Shown here one piece after another: positions 42,082 through 50,986 of a DNA stretch of 64,000 nt. Source of the DNA: Neorhizobium sp. NCHU2750. Its GTDB lineage: Bacteria; Pseudomonadota; Alphaproteobacteria; Rhizobiales; Rhizobiaceae. The translations under genes were made by a program, and so were the position numbers. Location of the stretch: NCBI RefSeq assembly GCF_003597675.1, contig NZ_CP030827.1, positions 2,418,001 to 2,482,000 of the forward strand, in the 5' to 3' direction. Position 1 is the stretch's first letter. Each line of letters begins with the position of its first letter. The notes beneath the pieces are model-generated. The model saw only the letters and a program-made list of their open reading frames with translations. It was not told the origin of the DNA and made no database searches.

Positions 42082-42089
42082 GTATTTAG
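42082..42089 (-). promoter_or_regulatory. CTAAATAC element
   Basis: Exact recurrent prophage element on the minus strand, 30 bp before the GIY-YIG ATG (42051). Confidence 0.55.
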
Positions 42090-42177
42090 TTCCCCGACGT
42101 TTCCTGAAACGCCGTTTTCGGCAGAAAAACGCGGTTTCCTAGATAATTTTTTGAGAAAAATTCAGGGGAACGATACC

Positions 42178-42516
42178 GTGATAAAAGTCATCTTGTTTGG
42201 CGCAAATACGCCCGAAAACCGCATCAACATCGCCCAACGCAATGGGAAGAAAATAGCGCTCGCTGTCAGCCTAGAACTGGACGTGATTTCGGAACGGCTC
42301 GAAGATTTGAACAGCCAAGCCGCCGTCAATTTCTCAATTACCGAGATACCGCTGGATGTGGCGAAAAAGGTCATCGCCGATACCGCTGAAGGTCAGCCCG
42401 CGATTGTCGTTATGGAGTATGGCAAGCCAGTAAAAGACGCGGTAAAGGACAAGGTTGCGGATTGGGTAGCGAAATGCGTCCGCCAAGTACCACTCTTGCA
42501 TTCTCAAGAAGATTGA
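42178..42516 (+). CDS. Hypothetical phage protein near attR (112 aa)
   Basis: GTG 42178 with AGGGG upstream is preferred over an in-frame TTG at 42151. Alpha/beta pattern (VIKVILFGANTPENRINIAQ, VDVAKK-like helix, GQPAIVVMEYGKP) and a basic helical end. No recognised family. Last gene before attR, hence possibly expressed from the lysogen. Confidence 0.6.
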   Translation: MIKVILFGANTPENRINIAQRNGKKIALAVSLELDVISERLEDLNSQAAVNFSITEIPLDVAKKVIADTAEGQPAIVVMEYGKPVKDAVKDKVADWVAKCVRQVPLLHSQED

Positions 42517-42629
42517 AGTTTAATCTCGCCCATCGAATTTCTGGATAGGTGCCCAATTGGGATGCTAATAAATCCGGAGTTTTGAGTTGAGTGAACAGCT
42601 CTGACGGACGACCAAAAAGCGCAGTAATA

Positions 42630-43187
42630 TCAATTACTTACAGAATTGACTTGCGCTTTTAGACTTCTTTTTTCACCTTCGAGTTCAATCAGGCATAGGT
42701 CGACCGGCTCCCCCGGCTTGTTGACGAGCCAGTAGCGGCGCTCGTCGCGCGGCAGTTCGGGATAGCTGAATTCGATCACGCTGCGCCTGCGTTTGGGCAG
42801 CGCCGCCGCATCGATCTTGCGCCGCATGTTCCACATCAAGAGGCGCGCATCGAGCTTTTCGAGCGTCACCTCGCTGTCGATATTGCGGTGAGCCCAGCGC
42901 CCGAGATCGCGCACGATCGGCATCAGTTCGTCGGCAAGGCGGGTCGTCAGGTAGGTGATCTCGCCGCTTCGCGCGTTGATCGACCGGGTGACCAGCCCGT
43001 TGACCTCCATCTGCTTCAGCCGGGTCGACATCAGCGTCGGCGACATTCCCGGCACGCCCCGTCTGATCTCGTTGAAATGGGTCGATCCGGACCACATTTC
43101 CGACAGCACAAGCAGCGTCCAGCGAGGTTCGATCAGCTCGCAGGCCTTGGCGATCGGGCAGAACTGATTGTAACCTTCATCACGCAT
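42630..43187 (-). CDS. HxlR-family regulator, truncated and retailed by prophage insertion
   Basis: ATG 43187 has GGAGA at eight bases. Residues 1-115 hold a complete HxlR winged helix: NQFCPIAKACELIEPRWTLL, SGSTHFNEIRRGVPGMSPT and TTRLADELMPIVRDLGRWAH. After KPGEPVDLCLI the host sequence ends at the 12-bp core (42688-42699) and prophage DNA supplies the final 22 or so codons (ELEGEKRSLKAQVNSVSN) and the stop. The uninterrupted gene would be 227 aa, with a C-terminal effector domain now left at 6158-6353. The hybrid may still bind DNA but lacks that domain. Confidence 0.88.
   Translation of the reverse strand: MRDEGYNQFCPIAKACELIEPRWTLLVLSEMWSGSTHFNEIRRGVPGMSPTLMSTRLKQMEVNGLVTRSINARSGEITYLTTRLADELMPIVRDLGRWAHRNIDSEVTLEKLDARLLMWNMRRKIDAAALPKRRRSVIEFSYPELPRDERRYWLVNKPGEPVDLCLIELEGEKRSLKAQVNSVSN
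42688..42699. other. attR core (12 bp)
   Basis: ATCAGGCATAGG, identical to attL at 6342-6353, inside the truncated HxlR gene. Confidence 0.85.
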
Positions 43188-43414
43188 CTGAAAGTCTCCC
43201 GAACGAAGACTATGCGCCCTGCGCAAACACCGGTCCAGTCCATAAACTATAGCGACATGCCGCCACAAAAATACACGTCAAGATCTACAAGGCCCTGAAA
43301 TACTTTCACTTTACATCAAGAAGAATGCTGTTGGACATCGTCTATCGCGCATGACGAAAGCATAATTTTAAAGTTTTCCTGCAACCGTCGATCATCCCAT
43401 AATCGGAATACTCG

Positions 43415-46108
43415 ATGGCCAGCCTTCCTTCCTCCACCAGTGCGGGACATGCGAAAGCGAAAGCTTTCGGCATAAGCTATTTTCTTCTGGCGATAGCTGT
43501 CGTCGTAGCCGTGGCCATCGGCATCATCCGGGCGGACATGGAAGAGCATCAGCGCTTCTTCGCGGAACAGCGCCTGGTGGCCTCGGAGCAGCTGGCGGAA
43601 GTCTCGTCCAAGCTCACCACCAAGATCACTGGCAATGTGAACCTGATTCAGGGCCTCGTTGCCGCCATCGCCGCCAACCCCGACATGACCCAGACGCAGT
43701 TTGAAGCGCTTGCCGAGCGCATCTTCTCGGTACCGTCGCAGCTTCGCAACGTCGTGGCCGCTCCCGACCTCGTCATTCGCTATATCTATCCCTATGCCGA
43801 AAACGAGAAACTTCTCGGAGAGGATTACACGGCAAAGCCGAAACAGTCCGGCTCCGTGATGGAAGCCATCAAGCGGCGCCAGACGGTGGTCGCCGGACCG
43901 GTGAAACTGTTCCAGGGCGGTCACGCTTTGCTTGCCCGCTATCCCGTCTTCAGGATTTCCAACGGTCATTTCTGGGGCGTCGTTTCATCCGCAATCGACG
44001 CCGAACGCCTTTACCGGGACAGTGAGGTCGATACGGAGCAGCAACCGCTGAACATCGCGATCTCCCGCCGCCCCTATCCGGCTGCCAAGGATGTTTTCGT
44101 CGGCGATCCCTCCGTATTTTCGCAGGATGCCGTTCGAAGTGAAATAGAGATCGGTTCGGATACATGGTATCTCGCCGCCGTTCCCAAAAAGGGTTGGCTC
44201 ACCTCGCCGCCTTCCATTCTCGTCTTCCGCGCCCATGCGGCCCTGATTGCCTTCTTCATTATCGCTCCACTGATTTGGGCCTCTCGGCTCATGAGACAGC
44301 GCCATCGCAATCTCATGGAACTGCAACAGCGGGAAGAGGAACTCGGCGAGGTTTCGCACCGCCTGAGCGTCGCACTCGAAGCCTCCGGCATCGGCGTCTG
44401 GGAATATGACCCGGAAACCGGAAACCTGATCTGGGACAAGCGCATGCGCGAAATCTATCATGTCCCATTGCAGCGGGAGACATTCAGCTACGATGACTGG
44501 AAAAACGCCCTTCATCCGCAAGACATGGACGCGGCGCGGCAGGGACTTCTCGAAACCCTCGCCAATGATACGCCTTACATTACCCAGTTCCGCGTCGTGT
44601 CCTCCGATGGCGAGATCCGCCATATCCGGGCCAATGGCCGCGTCTATCGAGCACCCGGCCGCGGCATGCGCGTCATCGGCGCCAACTGGGACGTGACCAA
44701 CGACATGCTTCTGCAGGCCGAACTGCTCAATGCGCGCCTGCGCACCGAAGAACAGAATGCCGAGCTTCGTGCCACCCGCCGAACACTTGAGCACCAGTCG
44801 CTGCACGACGCACTGACCGGCCTGCCCAACCGCAGATTTCTCGATCAGTTCATGGAGGCGCGCGCGGCGACCGATGCCGGCCAGCCGCTTGCCTTCATTC
44901 ATGTCGATCTCGACCGCTTCAAGGAGGTCAACGACACGCTCGGTCACGCCGCCGGCGACGAGGTTTTGCGGCAAACCACCACCCGCCTTCTCGACCTGAT
45001 CGTCCATGACGAATTTGCTGCCCGCGTCGGCGGTGACGAATTCGTCGTCATCACCAGCGGACCAAACATCGAACGCCGGGCTCGCGAACTCGCCCAGGCC
45101 ATCGTCATTGCGTTGGGGCGCCCGATCGATATCGACGGACACAAATGCCGCGTCGGCTGCAGCGCCGGCATCGCCTGCCAGACGAAGGCGACGGAAGAAC
45201 CGCGCCTGCTCCTGGTCAACGCCGATATCGCCCTTTACGAAGCGAAGAAACGCGGCCGCAACCGCCTGGAATTCTTCTCAGATGAACTGCGCATGGCCGC
45301 CGTCCTGCGCAAGACGACATCCGACGAATTCCTGACTGCGCTGGAACACGATCAGATCGTCCCGTTCTTCCAGCCGCAATTCGATGCCATGACGCTCGAC
45401 ATCGTCGGCGTCGAGGCACTTGCCCGCTGGCGCCACCCGGAGCGCGGCATCCTCGCGCCGGACAGTTTTCTCGATATCGCCGAAAGCCTCAATCGCGCTG
45501 CCGATCTCGATGCGATCATCCTGGAAAAGGCGTTGTCGCAGTCGGCACGGTGGAAGGCGCTCGGACTTTCCGTCCCGCATCTTTCGGTCAACATTTCAGC
45601 CCAGCGATTGAAGGACCGGCGCCTCTTCGAAAGCATCGAGAAACTGGATTTCAAGCCCGGCCACCTGGCCTTCGAACTGCTGGAATCGATTTCCTTCGAC
45701 GGGACCGACGAAACCCTTCGCACGGCGATTACGCAGCTGAAGGCGCTCGGCATCGACATCGAGATCGATGATTTCGGCACCGGACATGCGTCGATCGTCA
45801 GCCTGATCGAACTCGGCCCGAAACGTCTGAAGATCGACCGCAAGCTCATCGCGCCGCTGGAATCCTCACCGTCCCAGCGCAGGCTCGTCGCCTCGATCAT
45901 CGAGATAGGCCGCTCCCAGGACATCCAGATCGTCGCCGAGGGCGTGGAGACCGACGCTCATATCGGCATCCTGCAGAACCTCGGATGCAACGTGCTGCAG
46001 GGCTATGCCTTCTCGAAGCCTTTGCCCGCATCCGACTTCATCACCTTTGTCGAAAACTGGCAGGCCCGCGACGGCCGCAGCATGCGGTCGGCAGCCAGGG
46101 CCGGATGA
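43415..46108 (+). CDS. Membrane sensor with CHASE-PAS-GGDEF-EAL domains
   Basis: 897-aa inner-membrane c-di-GMP enzyme. TM1 lies at about residues 19-38, then a periplasmic CHASE domain (about 60-240; VNLIQGLVAAIAANPDMTQT), TM2 (about 270-290), a PAS domain (about 315-430), GGDEF (VGGDEF near 538) and EAL (VEALARW near 666). The GGDEF and EAL active motifs are intact, including NISAQRL, ELLES, DDFGTGHASI and EGVET-QGYAFSKP, so it could both make and degrade c-di-GMP. It is divergent from the truncated HxlR gene. The periplasmic signal is unknown. Confidence 0.9.
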   Translation: MASLPSSTSAGHAKAKAFGISYFLLAIAVVVAVAIGIIRADMEEHQRFFAEQRLVASEQLAEVSSKLTTKITGNVNLIQGLVAAIAANPDMTQTQFEALAERIFSVPSQLRNVVAAPDLVIRYIYPYAENEKLLGEDYTAKPKQSGSVMEAIKRRQTVVAGPVKLFQGGHALLARYPVFRISNGHFWGVVSSAIDAERLYRDSEVDTEQQPLNIAISRRPYPAAKDVFVGDPSVFSQDAVRSEIEIGSDTWYLAAVPKKGWLTSPPSILVFRAHAALIAFFIIAPLIWASRLMRQRHRNLMELQQREEELGEVSHRLSVALEASGIGVWEYDPETGNLIWDKRMREIYHVPLQRETFSYDDWKNALHPQDMDAARQGLLETLANDTPYITQFRVVSSDGEIRHIRANGRVYRAPGRGMRVIGANWDVTNDMLLQAELLNARLRTEEQNAELRATRRTLEHQSLHDALTGLPNRRFLDQFMEARAATDAGQPLAFIHVDLDRFKEVNDTLGHAAGDEVLRQTTTRLLDLIVHDEFAARVGGDEFVVITSGPNIERRARELAQAIVIALGRPIDIDGHKCRVGCSAGIACQTKATEEPRLLLVNADIALYEAKKRGRNRLEFFSDELRMAAVLRKTTSDEFLTALEHDQIVPFFQPQFDAMTLDIVGVEALARWRHPERGILAPDSFLDIAESLNRAADLDAIILEKALSQSARWKALGLSVPHLSVNISAQRLKDRRLFESIEKLDFKPGHLAFELLESISFDGTDETLRTAITQLKALGIDIEIDDFGTGHASIVSLIELGPKRLKIDRKLIAPLESSPSQRRLVASIIEIGRSQDIQIVAEGVETDAHIGILQNLGCNVLQGYAFSKPLPASDFITFVENWQARDGRSMRSAARAG

Positions 46109-46129
46109 CGGCGGCGACCGGATACGAAA

Positions 46130-46160
46130 AAGCCCCGCGACCGGTAGGTCACGGGGCTCT
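46130..46160. terminator. Bidirectional terminator between convergent genes
   Basis: AGCCCCG(C/T)GACC pairs with GGTCACGGGGCT; A-run on the left and TCTTCTT on the right serve both the GGDEF-EAL gene and the protease gene. Confidence 0.8.
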
Positions 46161-46186
46161 TCTTGTAATGCGTCAGTCTCGAGCGA

Positions 46187-46804
46187 TCAGATTTCGCTCT
46201 GCGACGTCACGATCCGCGAAACCAGACCGTATCCGACGGCATCCTCGGCGGACAGCCAGTAGTCGCGGTCGATATCCTTGGCGATCTTCTCTTCCGTCTG
46301 GCCGGTGGCCTTGGAGAAGATCTTGATCAGCCGCTCGTTCATCTTGACGATTTCGCGTGCCTGGATCTCGATATCGGATGCCATGCCGCGGGTGCCGCCG
46401 GACGGCTGGTGGATCAGGAAGCGGGTGTTCGGCAGCGCGATACGGCGTTCCTTCGGAGCAGCCGCATAGATCAACGCGCCAGCCGAGGCGACCCAGCCGG
46501 TACCGATCATCCAGACCTTCGGCTTGATGAACTTGATCATGTCGTGAATGGAATCGCCGGATTCGACATGGCCGCCGGGAGAATTCACGTAGATGCGAAT
46601 GTCGTCGTCGCTTGCGGCAGACAGAGCCACCAGCTGCGTGTTCACCTTCTGGGCCAGTTCCTGGGTGATCGGGCCATAGATGAAGATCGAACGCGACTTG
46701 AAAAGGTTCGCCTCCGTTTCCTTGCCGAGCGGCAGTTCCTTGCTCTTGTCGTCGTTGTCGTCTTCGTCGTTCAGCACAGTCAGCGTCTCCTGCATCAAAG
46801 TCAT
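46187..46804 (-). CDS. clpP: ClpP-type ATP-dependent protease subunit
   Basis: About 205 aa from ATG 46804 (an upstream in-frame start at 46834 is possible). The Ser-protease triad is in place: Ser in [17 protein letters not shown], His in [10 protein letters not shown], Asp in [20 protein letters not shown]. The N-terminus is unusually acidic ([13 protein letters not shown]), and the segment around the catalytic Ser departs from the E. coli GQAASMG form, marking a divergent paralogue as found in several rhizobia besides the main ClpP1. No clpX or clpA lies beside it. Stand-alone gene ending at a bidirectional terminator. Confidence 0.85.
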   Translation of the reverse strand: MTLMQETLTVLNDEDDNDDKSKELPLGKETEANLFKSRSIFIYGPITQELAQKVNTQLVALSAASDDDIRIYVNSPGGHVESGDSIHDMIKFIKPKVWMIGTGWVASAGALIYAAAPKERRIALPNTRFLIHQPSGGTRGMASDIEIQAREIVKMNERLIKIFSKATGQTEEKIAKDIDRDYWLSAEDAVGYGLVSRIVTSQSEI

Positions 46805-46994
46805 ATACGGGACATAATGTGTTCGCGGCCACAAAACAATGGAAAGCGTTTCGAACCTTCAGCCATACACGCCACTAAGGTGAATGACGTAGAAACTGCC
46901 GCATCCTGGACGCGCATTTGCCATGGACATCACGGCGCCCGTCGTCATATCTTTTTGGAAATTGTGATTACTCGAATGAAGTAAGGGGGAACCA

Positions 46995-47579
46995 GTGATC
47001 AAACGTCTATCGCTTTCAACTGCCATCTTCGCCGCGGCCGCAGCTCCGGCCTTCGCGCATCTCAATCCCAACGAACACGGCTCCTTCATGGCCGGCTTTT
47101 CGCATCCGCTCTTCGGCATGGACCATATCCTGGTCATGGTCGCCGTCGGCCTCTGGGCGTCGCAGCTTGGCCGCGACGGAAAGCGCAGCGCGCTCTGGAT
47201 CGTGCCGACCTCCTTCGTGCTGACGATGGCCGTAGGCTTTGCTCTGGCACTTTCGGGCGTGGCACTTCCCTTTGTCGAGCCGGGCATCCTCGCCTCGGTG
47301 ATCGCCCTCGGCCTTCTCGTCGCCATGGCCGTGCGCATGCCGACAGCGATCTGCGCGGCGATCGTCGCCGTTTTCGCCCTTTTGCACAGCCATGCCCATG
47401 GCGGTGAACTGGGTTCGGCCGGCGCCTTGCAGTTCGGTGCGGGCTTCGTCATCGCCACTGCCACGCTGCATGCCGCAGGCATTGCGGCCGGCCTCGGCAT
47501 CTCACGCTTCAGCCCCTATTTCGCCCGCATTCTCGGCGCCATCATCGCGCTGCTCGGCGTTTCCCTCGTCTTTGGCTGA
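46995..47579 (+). CDS. HupE/UreJ-family metal transporter
   Basis: 194 aa from GTG 46995 (AGGGGGAA upstream). The cleavable-looking N-terminus (STAIFAAAAAPAFA) leaves a processed protein starting HLNPNEHGSFMAGFSHPLFG, the family's conserved His motif HPxxGxDH (here HPLFGMDHILVMVAVG) for Ni2+ or Co2+. Six transmembrane helices; a second His-rich loop, HSHAHGGEL, lies near residue 130. Members import nickel or cobalt for hydrogenase, urease or B12 enzymes. No urease or hydrogenase genes are in this window. Confidence 0.88.
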   Translation: MIKRLSLSTAIFAAAAAPAFAHLNPNEHGSFMAGFSHPLFGMDHILVMVAVGLWASQLGRDGKRSALWIVPTSFVLTMAVGFALALSGVALPFVEPGILASVIALGLLVAMAVRMPTAICAAIVAVFALLHSHAHGGELGSAGALQFGAGFVIATATLHAAGIAAGLGISRFSPYFARILGAIIALLGVSLVFG

Positions 47580-47690
47580 GGTGGAACAGACCTCACCGGA
47601 TTACCGCAATTTAATGGTCCGGTGATTTGAAAAGCCGCAATTGCCACTTAAGTCCTTGGGCATCCAACATGCCCAAGGAGGCAAAGCAAT

Positions 47691-48521
47691 ATGTCACCGG
47701 AAGAACGCCAGCTTCTGAATGGACTTTTCGAACGGGTCCGCACCGCTTCCGCCACCCCGCGTGATCGCGATGCCGAAGCGCTGATCGAGGAAGAGATCCG
47801 CAAGCAGCCCTATGCCACCTATTACCTTGCCCAGGCAGTCGTGGTGCAGGAAAAGGGCCTTGAGGCGGCATCGAACCGCATTCGCGAACTTGAGGAGCAG
47901 ATCAGCCAGTTGGAAGCGGCCCAGAACGACCGCCGTCAGCCGGATCAGGGCGGCGGCTTCCTGAGCTCGATTTTCGGCTCGCAGCAGTCCCGCCAGCAGG
48001 CGCCCGTGGCCCAGCCTCAGGCTCCTGTCTCCGGCCCCTGGGGTGGCCGCCCCTCCTATGATTCCGGCAGCCGCGGCTATGACGATGGCTATCGCGCGCC
48101 GCCTCCGTCGCCGTCCGCCTACCAGCAGCCCGGCCCCTGGAGCGGCGGCAATGGCGGCTATCGCGCGCCTTCGGCCGGCAGCAGCTTTCTGACCGGTGCG
48201 CTTGGAACGGCAGCGGGTGTTGCCGGCGGCATGCTGCTCGCCAACTCGCTCTCCGGTCTGTTCAGCAACCATATGGCTTCGGCCGGCCTCGGTAATCCGC
48301 TCGCCGGCGCCAGCGCCTTCGGCGCCTCGGAACAGCCGCCGGTCGAAGAAACGATCGTGAATAATTATTACGGTGACGACGCGATCCGCGAAGCCTCAGA
48401 TGGCAATGACAACTCGAGCGGAAACGATAACGACGGATGGCAGCAGGCCGATTTCGGAAACGACGATAGCGACTTCGACGCATCAGATTTCGGCGGCAAC
48501 GACGACAACCTCGATATCTGA
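47691..48521 (+). CDS. DUF2076 protein
   Basis: 276 aa. The N-terminal 75 residues (SPEERQLLNGLFERVRTAS, DAEALIEEEIRKQPYATYYL, then a coiled coil) are the DUF2076 core. The middle is a Gln/Pro/Gly/Tyr-rich low-complexity linker (SSIFGSQQSRQQAPVAQPQA), followed by a hydrophobic glycine-rich stretch (FLTGALGTAAGVAGGMLLAN). The end is acidic Asp/Asn-rich (NYYGDDA, then DDSDFDASDFGGNDDN). Role unknown; likely an envelope-associated protein. RBS AAGGAGG just upstream. Confidence 0.85.
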   Translation: MSPEERQLLNGLFERVRTASATPRDRDAEALIEEEIRKQPYATYYLAQAVVVQEKGLEAASNRIRELEEQISQLEAAQNDRRQPDQGGGFLSSIFGSQQSRQQAPVAQPQAPVSGPWGGRPSYDSGSRGYDDGYRAPPPSPSAYQQPGPWSGGNGGYRAPSAGSSFLTGALGTAAGVAGGMLLANSLSGLFSNHMASAGLGNPLAGASAFGASEQPPVEETIVNNYYGDDAIREASDGNDNSSGNDNDGWQQADFGNDDSDFDASDFGGNDDNLDI

Positions 48522-48691
48522 ACCACAAGAGCATGCCGCCGGAACGCCTGGTCCGGCGGCGCGCTCGCCGCATGATCACTCGTAAGGGTACCGCTCTCCG
48601 GATGACGTCCGTTTCACGACGGGAAGCGCAAGTCTCTTCATGTCATTCCCCCAGGTTCACTTGGCAATTGCCAATAAAACCGAAGATACGG

Positions 48692-48718
48692 CAAACAACA
48701 TCCCCCGTATAGGGGATG
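48692..48718 (-). terminator. Probable queF terminator
   Basis: On the minus strand CATCCCC/GGGGATG with a short loop, followed by TTGTTTG. Confidence 0.55.
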
Positions 48719-48771
48719 GTTAATAAATGATGAATTCTTTCTGGTGCTTGTATCTTGGCCCGGGACTGCTT

Positions 48772-49236
48772 TCAGCCACGGCCGCGATAGGTGGGAACAC
48801 CCTGATCCGGCAACCATACGCCGGCAGGAACGTCTCCCGTCTGCCAGAAGACATCGATCGGAATACCGCCACGCGGATACCAATAGGCGCCGATCCTGAG
48901 CCATTTCGGCTGCAGCAGGTCGACCAGCCGCTTGGCGATATAGACCGAGCAATCCTCGTGGAAGGCGCCGTGATTGCGAAATGACGTCAAAAACAGCTTC
49001 AATGACTTGGATTCCACCAGCCAGGCATCGGGAATGTAGTCGATGACGATATGGGCGAAGTCCGGCTGCCCGGTCATCGGGCAGAGCGAAGTAAATTCCG
49101 GCGCGGTGAAGCGCGTCACGTAATCCATGCCCTGATTGCTGTTGGGCACCCGCTCCATCACCGCCTCTTCCGGGCTGTTGGGCGTTTCGACCTGCTTTCC
49201 GAGCTGCGACAGCCCGCTGACATCCGTCATCGTCAT
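48772..49236 (-). CDS. queF: 7-cyano-7-deazaguanine (preQ0) reductase
   Basis: 154 aa, cytoplasmic, T-fold type I QueF. The nucleophile Cys and substrate Asp lie in [14 protein letters not shown] (about residues 50-63), and the QueF signature is [17 protein letters not shown]. It reduces preQ0 to preQ1 with NADPH in queuosine tRNA modification. Start at ATG 49236 overlaps the stop of the cation transporter by 4 bp, so the two genes form one operon, though they share no evident pathway. Confidence 0.95.
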   Translation of the reverse strand: MTMTDVSGLSQLGKQVETPNSPEEAVMERVPNSNQGMDYVTRFTAPEFTSLCPMTGQPDFAHIVIDYIPDAWLVESKSLKLFLTSFRNHGAFHEDCSVYIAKRLVDLLQPKWLRIGAYWYPRGGIPIDVFWQTGDVPAGVWLPDQGVPTYRGRG

Positions 49237-50195
49237 ATCTCTGTTCCTTCGACTTCTACCTTCTGTCCATGGGCACGCTCGCCTTCGGGCTCCACATGGA
49301 TCGCCAATGTGGAGCCGGCAATAGCCTCTTTGATCGCATCTTCCAAGCGGTCGCAGATATCATGCGCCTCGCCGACGGTCATCGACGCCGGCACGACGAG
49401 GTGGAAATCGATGAAGGCAGCCGCCCCCGCCCGCCGCGACCTGAGGTCATGGACTCCGAGCGCACCGGCGGAATGGGTGGTGATCGCCTCGCGCACCGCA
49501 GCCTCCTCGTCCGGCTCCAGCGCCTTGTCCATCAGCCCTGCGACCGAATGCGCGATGACCTTGTAGCCCTGCCACAGGATGTTGATCGCAACCACGATTG
49601 CCAGCAGCGGATCGAGTATGCCGTAACCGGTGACGACAGCGAGGATCAGGCCGACGAACACGCCGGCCGACGTCACTACATCAGACATGATATGCTGCCC
49701 GTCCGCCGTCAGCGCCGGTGAACGCTGTTCCTTGCCGACACGGATCAGCAGCGTCGCCCAGACTGCGTTGACGACGCCGGCAACCGCATTGACCGCAAGA
49801 CCCGCCGCAGGCGCCTCCATCACGGAGGGAGAAAACAACGCACCCCAGGCCTCCTGGATGATCAGGATCGCCGCCACCACGATCAGCGCGCCCTCGACCA
49901 CGGCGGAAATATACTCGGCCTTGTGATGCCCGAACTGGTGATCGTGATCCGCCGGCCGCTGCGCATAGCGGATGACGAAATAGGCGATGAAGGCGGCCGT
50001 CACATTGACGAAGGATTCCATTCCGTCCGACAGCAGGGCCACCGAGCCGGTAATCCACCAGGCGAGCATCTTCAGGCCCATCACCCCGATCGATACGGGG
50101 ATACCCCAGAATGCAAGCCGCTGGACAACGGCCCGGCCCTGATCTCGGCCACGATCCCGACCTTGGTCCCGGCCTTGATTTTGCGCGGTGTTCAC
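49233..50195 (-). CDS. Cation diffusion facilitator (CDF) efflux protein
   Basis: About 320 aa from GTG 50195 (GGAAGGA upstream); the frame runs further upstream but without support. The N-terminus has a tandem QGRDxGRD repeat. Six transmembrane helices follow, with the metal-binding site SDGMESF (TM2) and HHKAEYISA in the loop. TM5 carries MSDVVTS (D with S), and the C-terminal cytoplasmic ferredoxin-like domain ends with [11 protein letters not shown]. Exports Zn2+/Fe2+/Mn2+-type cations by proton antiport; substrate not determined. Operon with queF. Confidence 0.88.
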   Translation of the reverse strand: MNTAQNQGRDQGRDRGRDQGRAVVQRLAFWGIPVSIGVMGLKMLAWWITGSVALLSDGMESFVNVTAAFIAYFVIRYAQRPADHDHQFGHHKAEYISAVVEGALIVVAAILIIQEAWGALFSPSVMEAPAAGLAVNAVAGVVNAVWATLLIRVGKEQRSPALTADGQHIMSDVVTSAGVFVGLILAVVTGYGILDPLLAIVVAINILWQGYKVIAHSVAGLMDKALEPDEEAAVREAITTHSAGALGVHDLRSRRAGAAAFIDFHLVVPASMTVGEAHDICDRLEDAIKEAIAGSTLAIHVEPEGERAHGQKVEVEGTEI

Positions 50196-50449
50196 CGGTC
50201 TATCCTTCCTAAGCAGTGCGCCTCTTGCGGGCGTTCTCAATTGCGTCTGCGAATGACTTGCAGGAGCCATGGCCCAAAACGGCGAAACCGCCGCGGCGAG
50301 GCTCTCGCAGCGGCGGTTTCGGATAGCCGCTATATGGCGCAGGAGACCGGTTTTGTCAAAGCGGCAATCGACGCACCGCCGCCATTCCGTCTGCCCCTCC
50401 ACGCCCGCACCCGTCATCGCGCGACATCCCGCCATCCCCTTGCGGAAAA

Positions 50450-50467
50450 TATATAACAAGTTATATA
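50450..50467. promoter_or_regulatory. Palindrome upstream of marR, candidate operator
   Basis: TATATAAC and GTTATATA flank a 2-bp centre: a perfect 18-bp palindrome 28 bp before the MarR start, the usual kind of MarR autoregulatory operator. Confidence 0.6.
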
Positions 50468-50494
50468 ACGCGATATCGAATATGGAGATATCCA

Positions 50495-50986
50495 TTGCCA
50501 CAGGACATTGTTCGCGATTTCGGGCTTTTGACACTCGGAAGCCGCTTCAAGCGCATAGGCGAAAGCCTGCAGGCAAACACCCAGCGCATCCTGCAGATGC
50601 ACGGCCTCGACCTGCAGGGCGCCCAATGCCCCTATCTTGCTGCACTCGACCGAGAGGGGCCGCTGACCGTTGGAGAGATCGCCGAAGCTGTCGGCGTCTC
50701 GCAACCGGGCGCCACCCGCGCCATCGGGCAGATGGTCGAGGCGGGGCTGATGGCGATGGCCGTCAGCGACGACGACCAGCGTCGCCGTCTCGTCTCCCTG
50801 ACCGATGCCGGACGCGACGTCGTCGCCTTTGCCAAGGACAAGGTCTGGCCGGACATCGAAGCCGCGGTGTCCGATCTCTGCCGCGGCTTCGAAGCGGACC
50901 TTCTGCGGCAGCTCGCAATCATCGAGGACGGCCTTGCCGAACGTCCTCTGATCCAACGCCTCGGCAAAGATGGAAAATCCCGATGA
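50495..50986 (+). CDS. MarR-family transcriptional regulator
   Basis: 163 aa, TTG start with GGAGA upstream. Winged helix-turn-helix at residues about 45-105: GPLTVGEIAEAVGVSQPGAT (recognition helix), then AGLMAMAVSDDDQRRRLVSL (wing with the conserved DxRRxxLxLT), plus flanking dimerisation helices. Overlaps the acetyltransferase start (ATGA), so both are co-transcribed. It probably represses its own operon through the palindrome at 50450-50467. Ligand unknown. Confidence 0.88.
   Translation: MPQDIVRDFGLLTLGSRFKRIGESLQANTQRILQMHGLDLQGAQCPYLAALDREGPLTVGEIAEAVGVSQPGATRAIGQMVEAGLMAMAVSDDDQRRRLVSLTDAGRDVVAFAKDKVWPDIEAAVSDLCRGFEADLLRQLAIIEDGLAERPLIQRLGKDGKSR

Larger units (their letters stand above)
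6342..42699. mobile_element. Complete podovirus-like prophage
   Basis: About 36.4 kb bounded by a 12-bp direct repeat. It carries an integrase next to attL, replication-type ATPase, serine recombinase, terminase, portal, scaffold, SU10-like capsid, P22-like connector and tail genes, ejection proteins, tail fibre/tailspike, holin candidate and endolysin. Base composition is visibly less GC-rich than the flanking chromosome, especially at 13.8-16 kb and 41-42.6 kb. Integration interrupts a HxlR-family regulator. No repressor of CI/Cro type was recognised. Confidence 0.93.

Noticed and set aside
6342..42699. CRISPR array, tRNA gene or insertion sequence
   Set aside because: Looked for and not found: no regular direct repeats with spacers, no cloverleaf at the att sites, no transposase.
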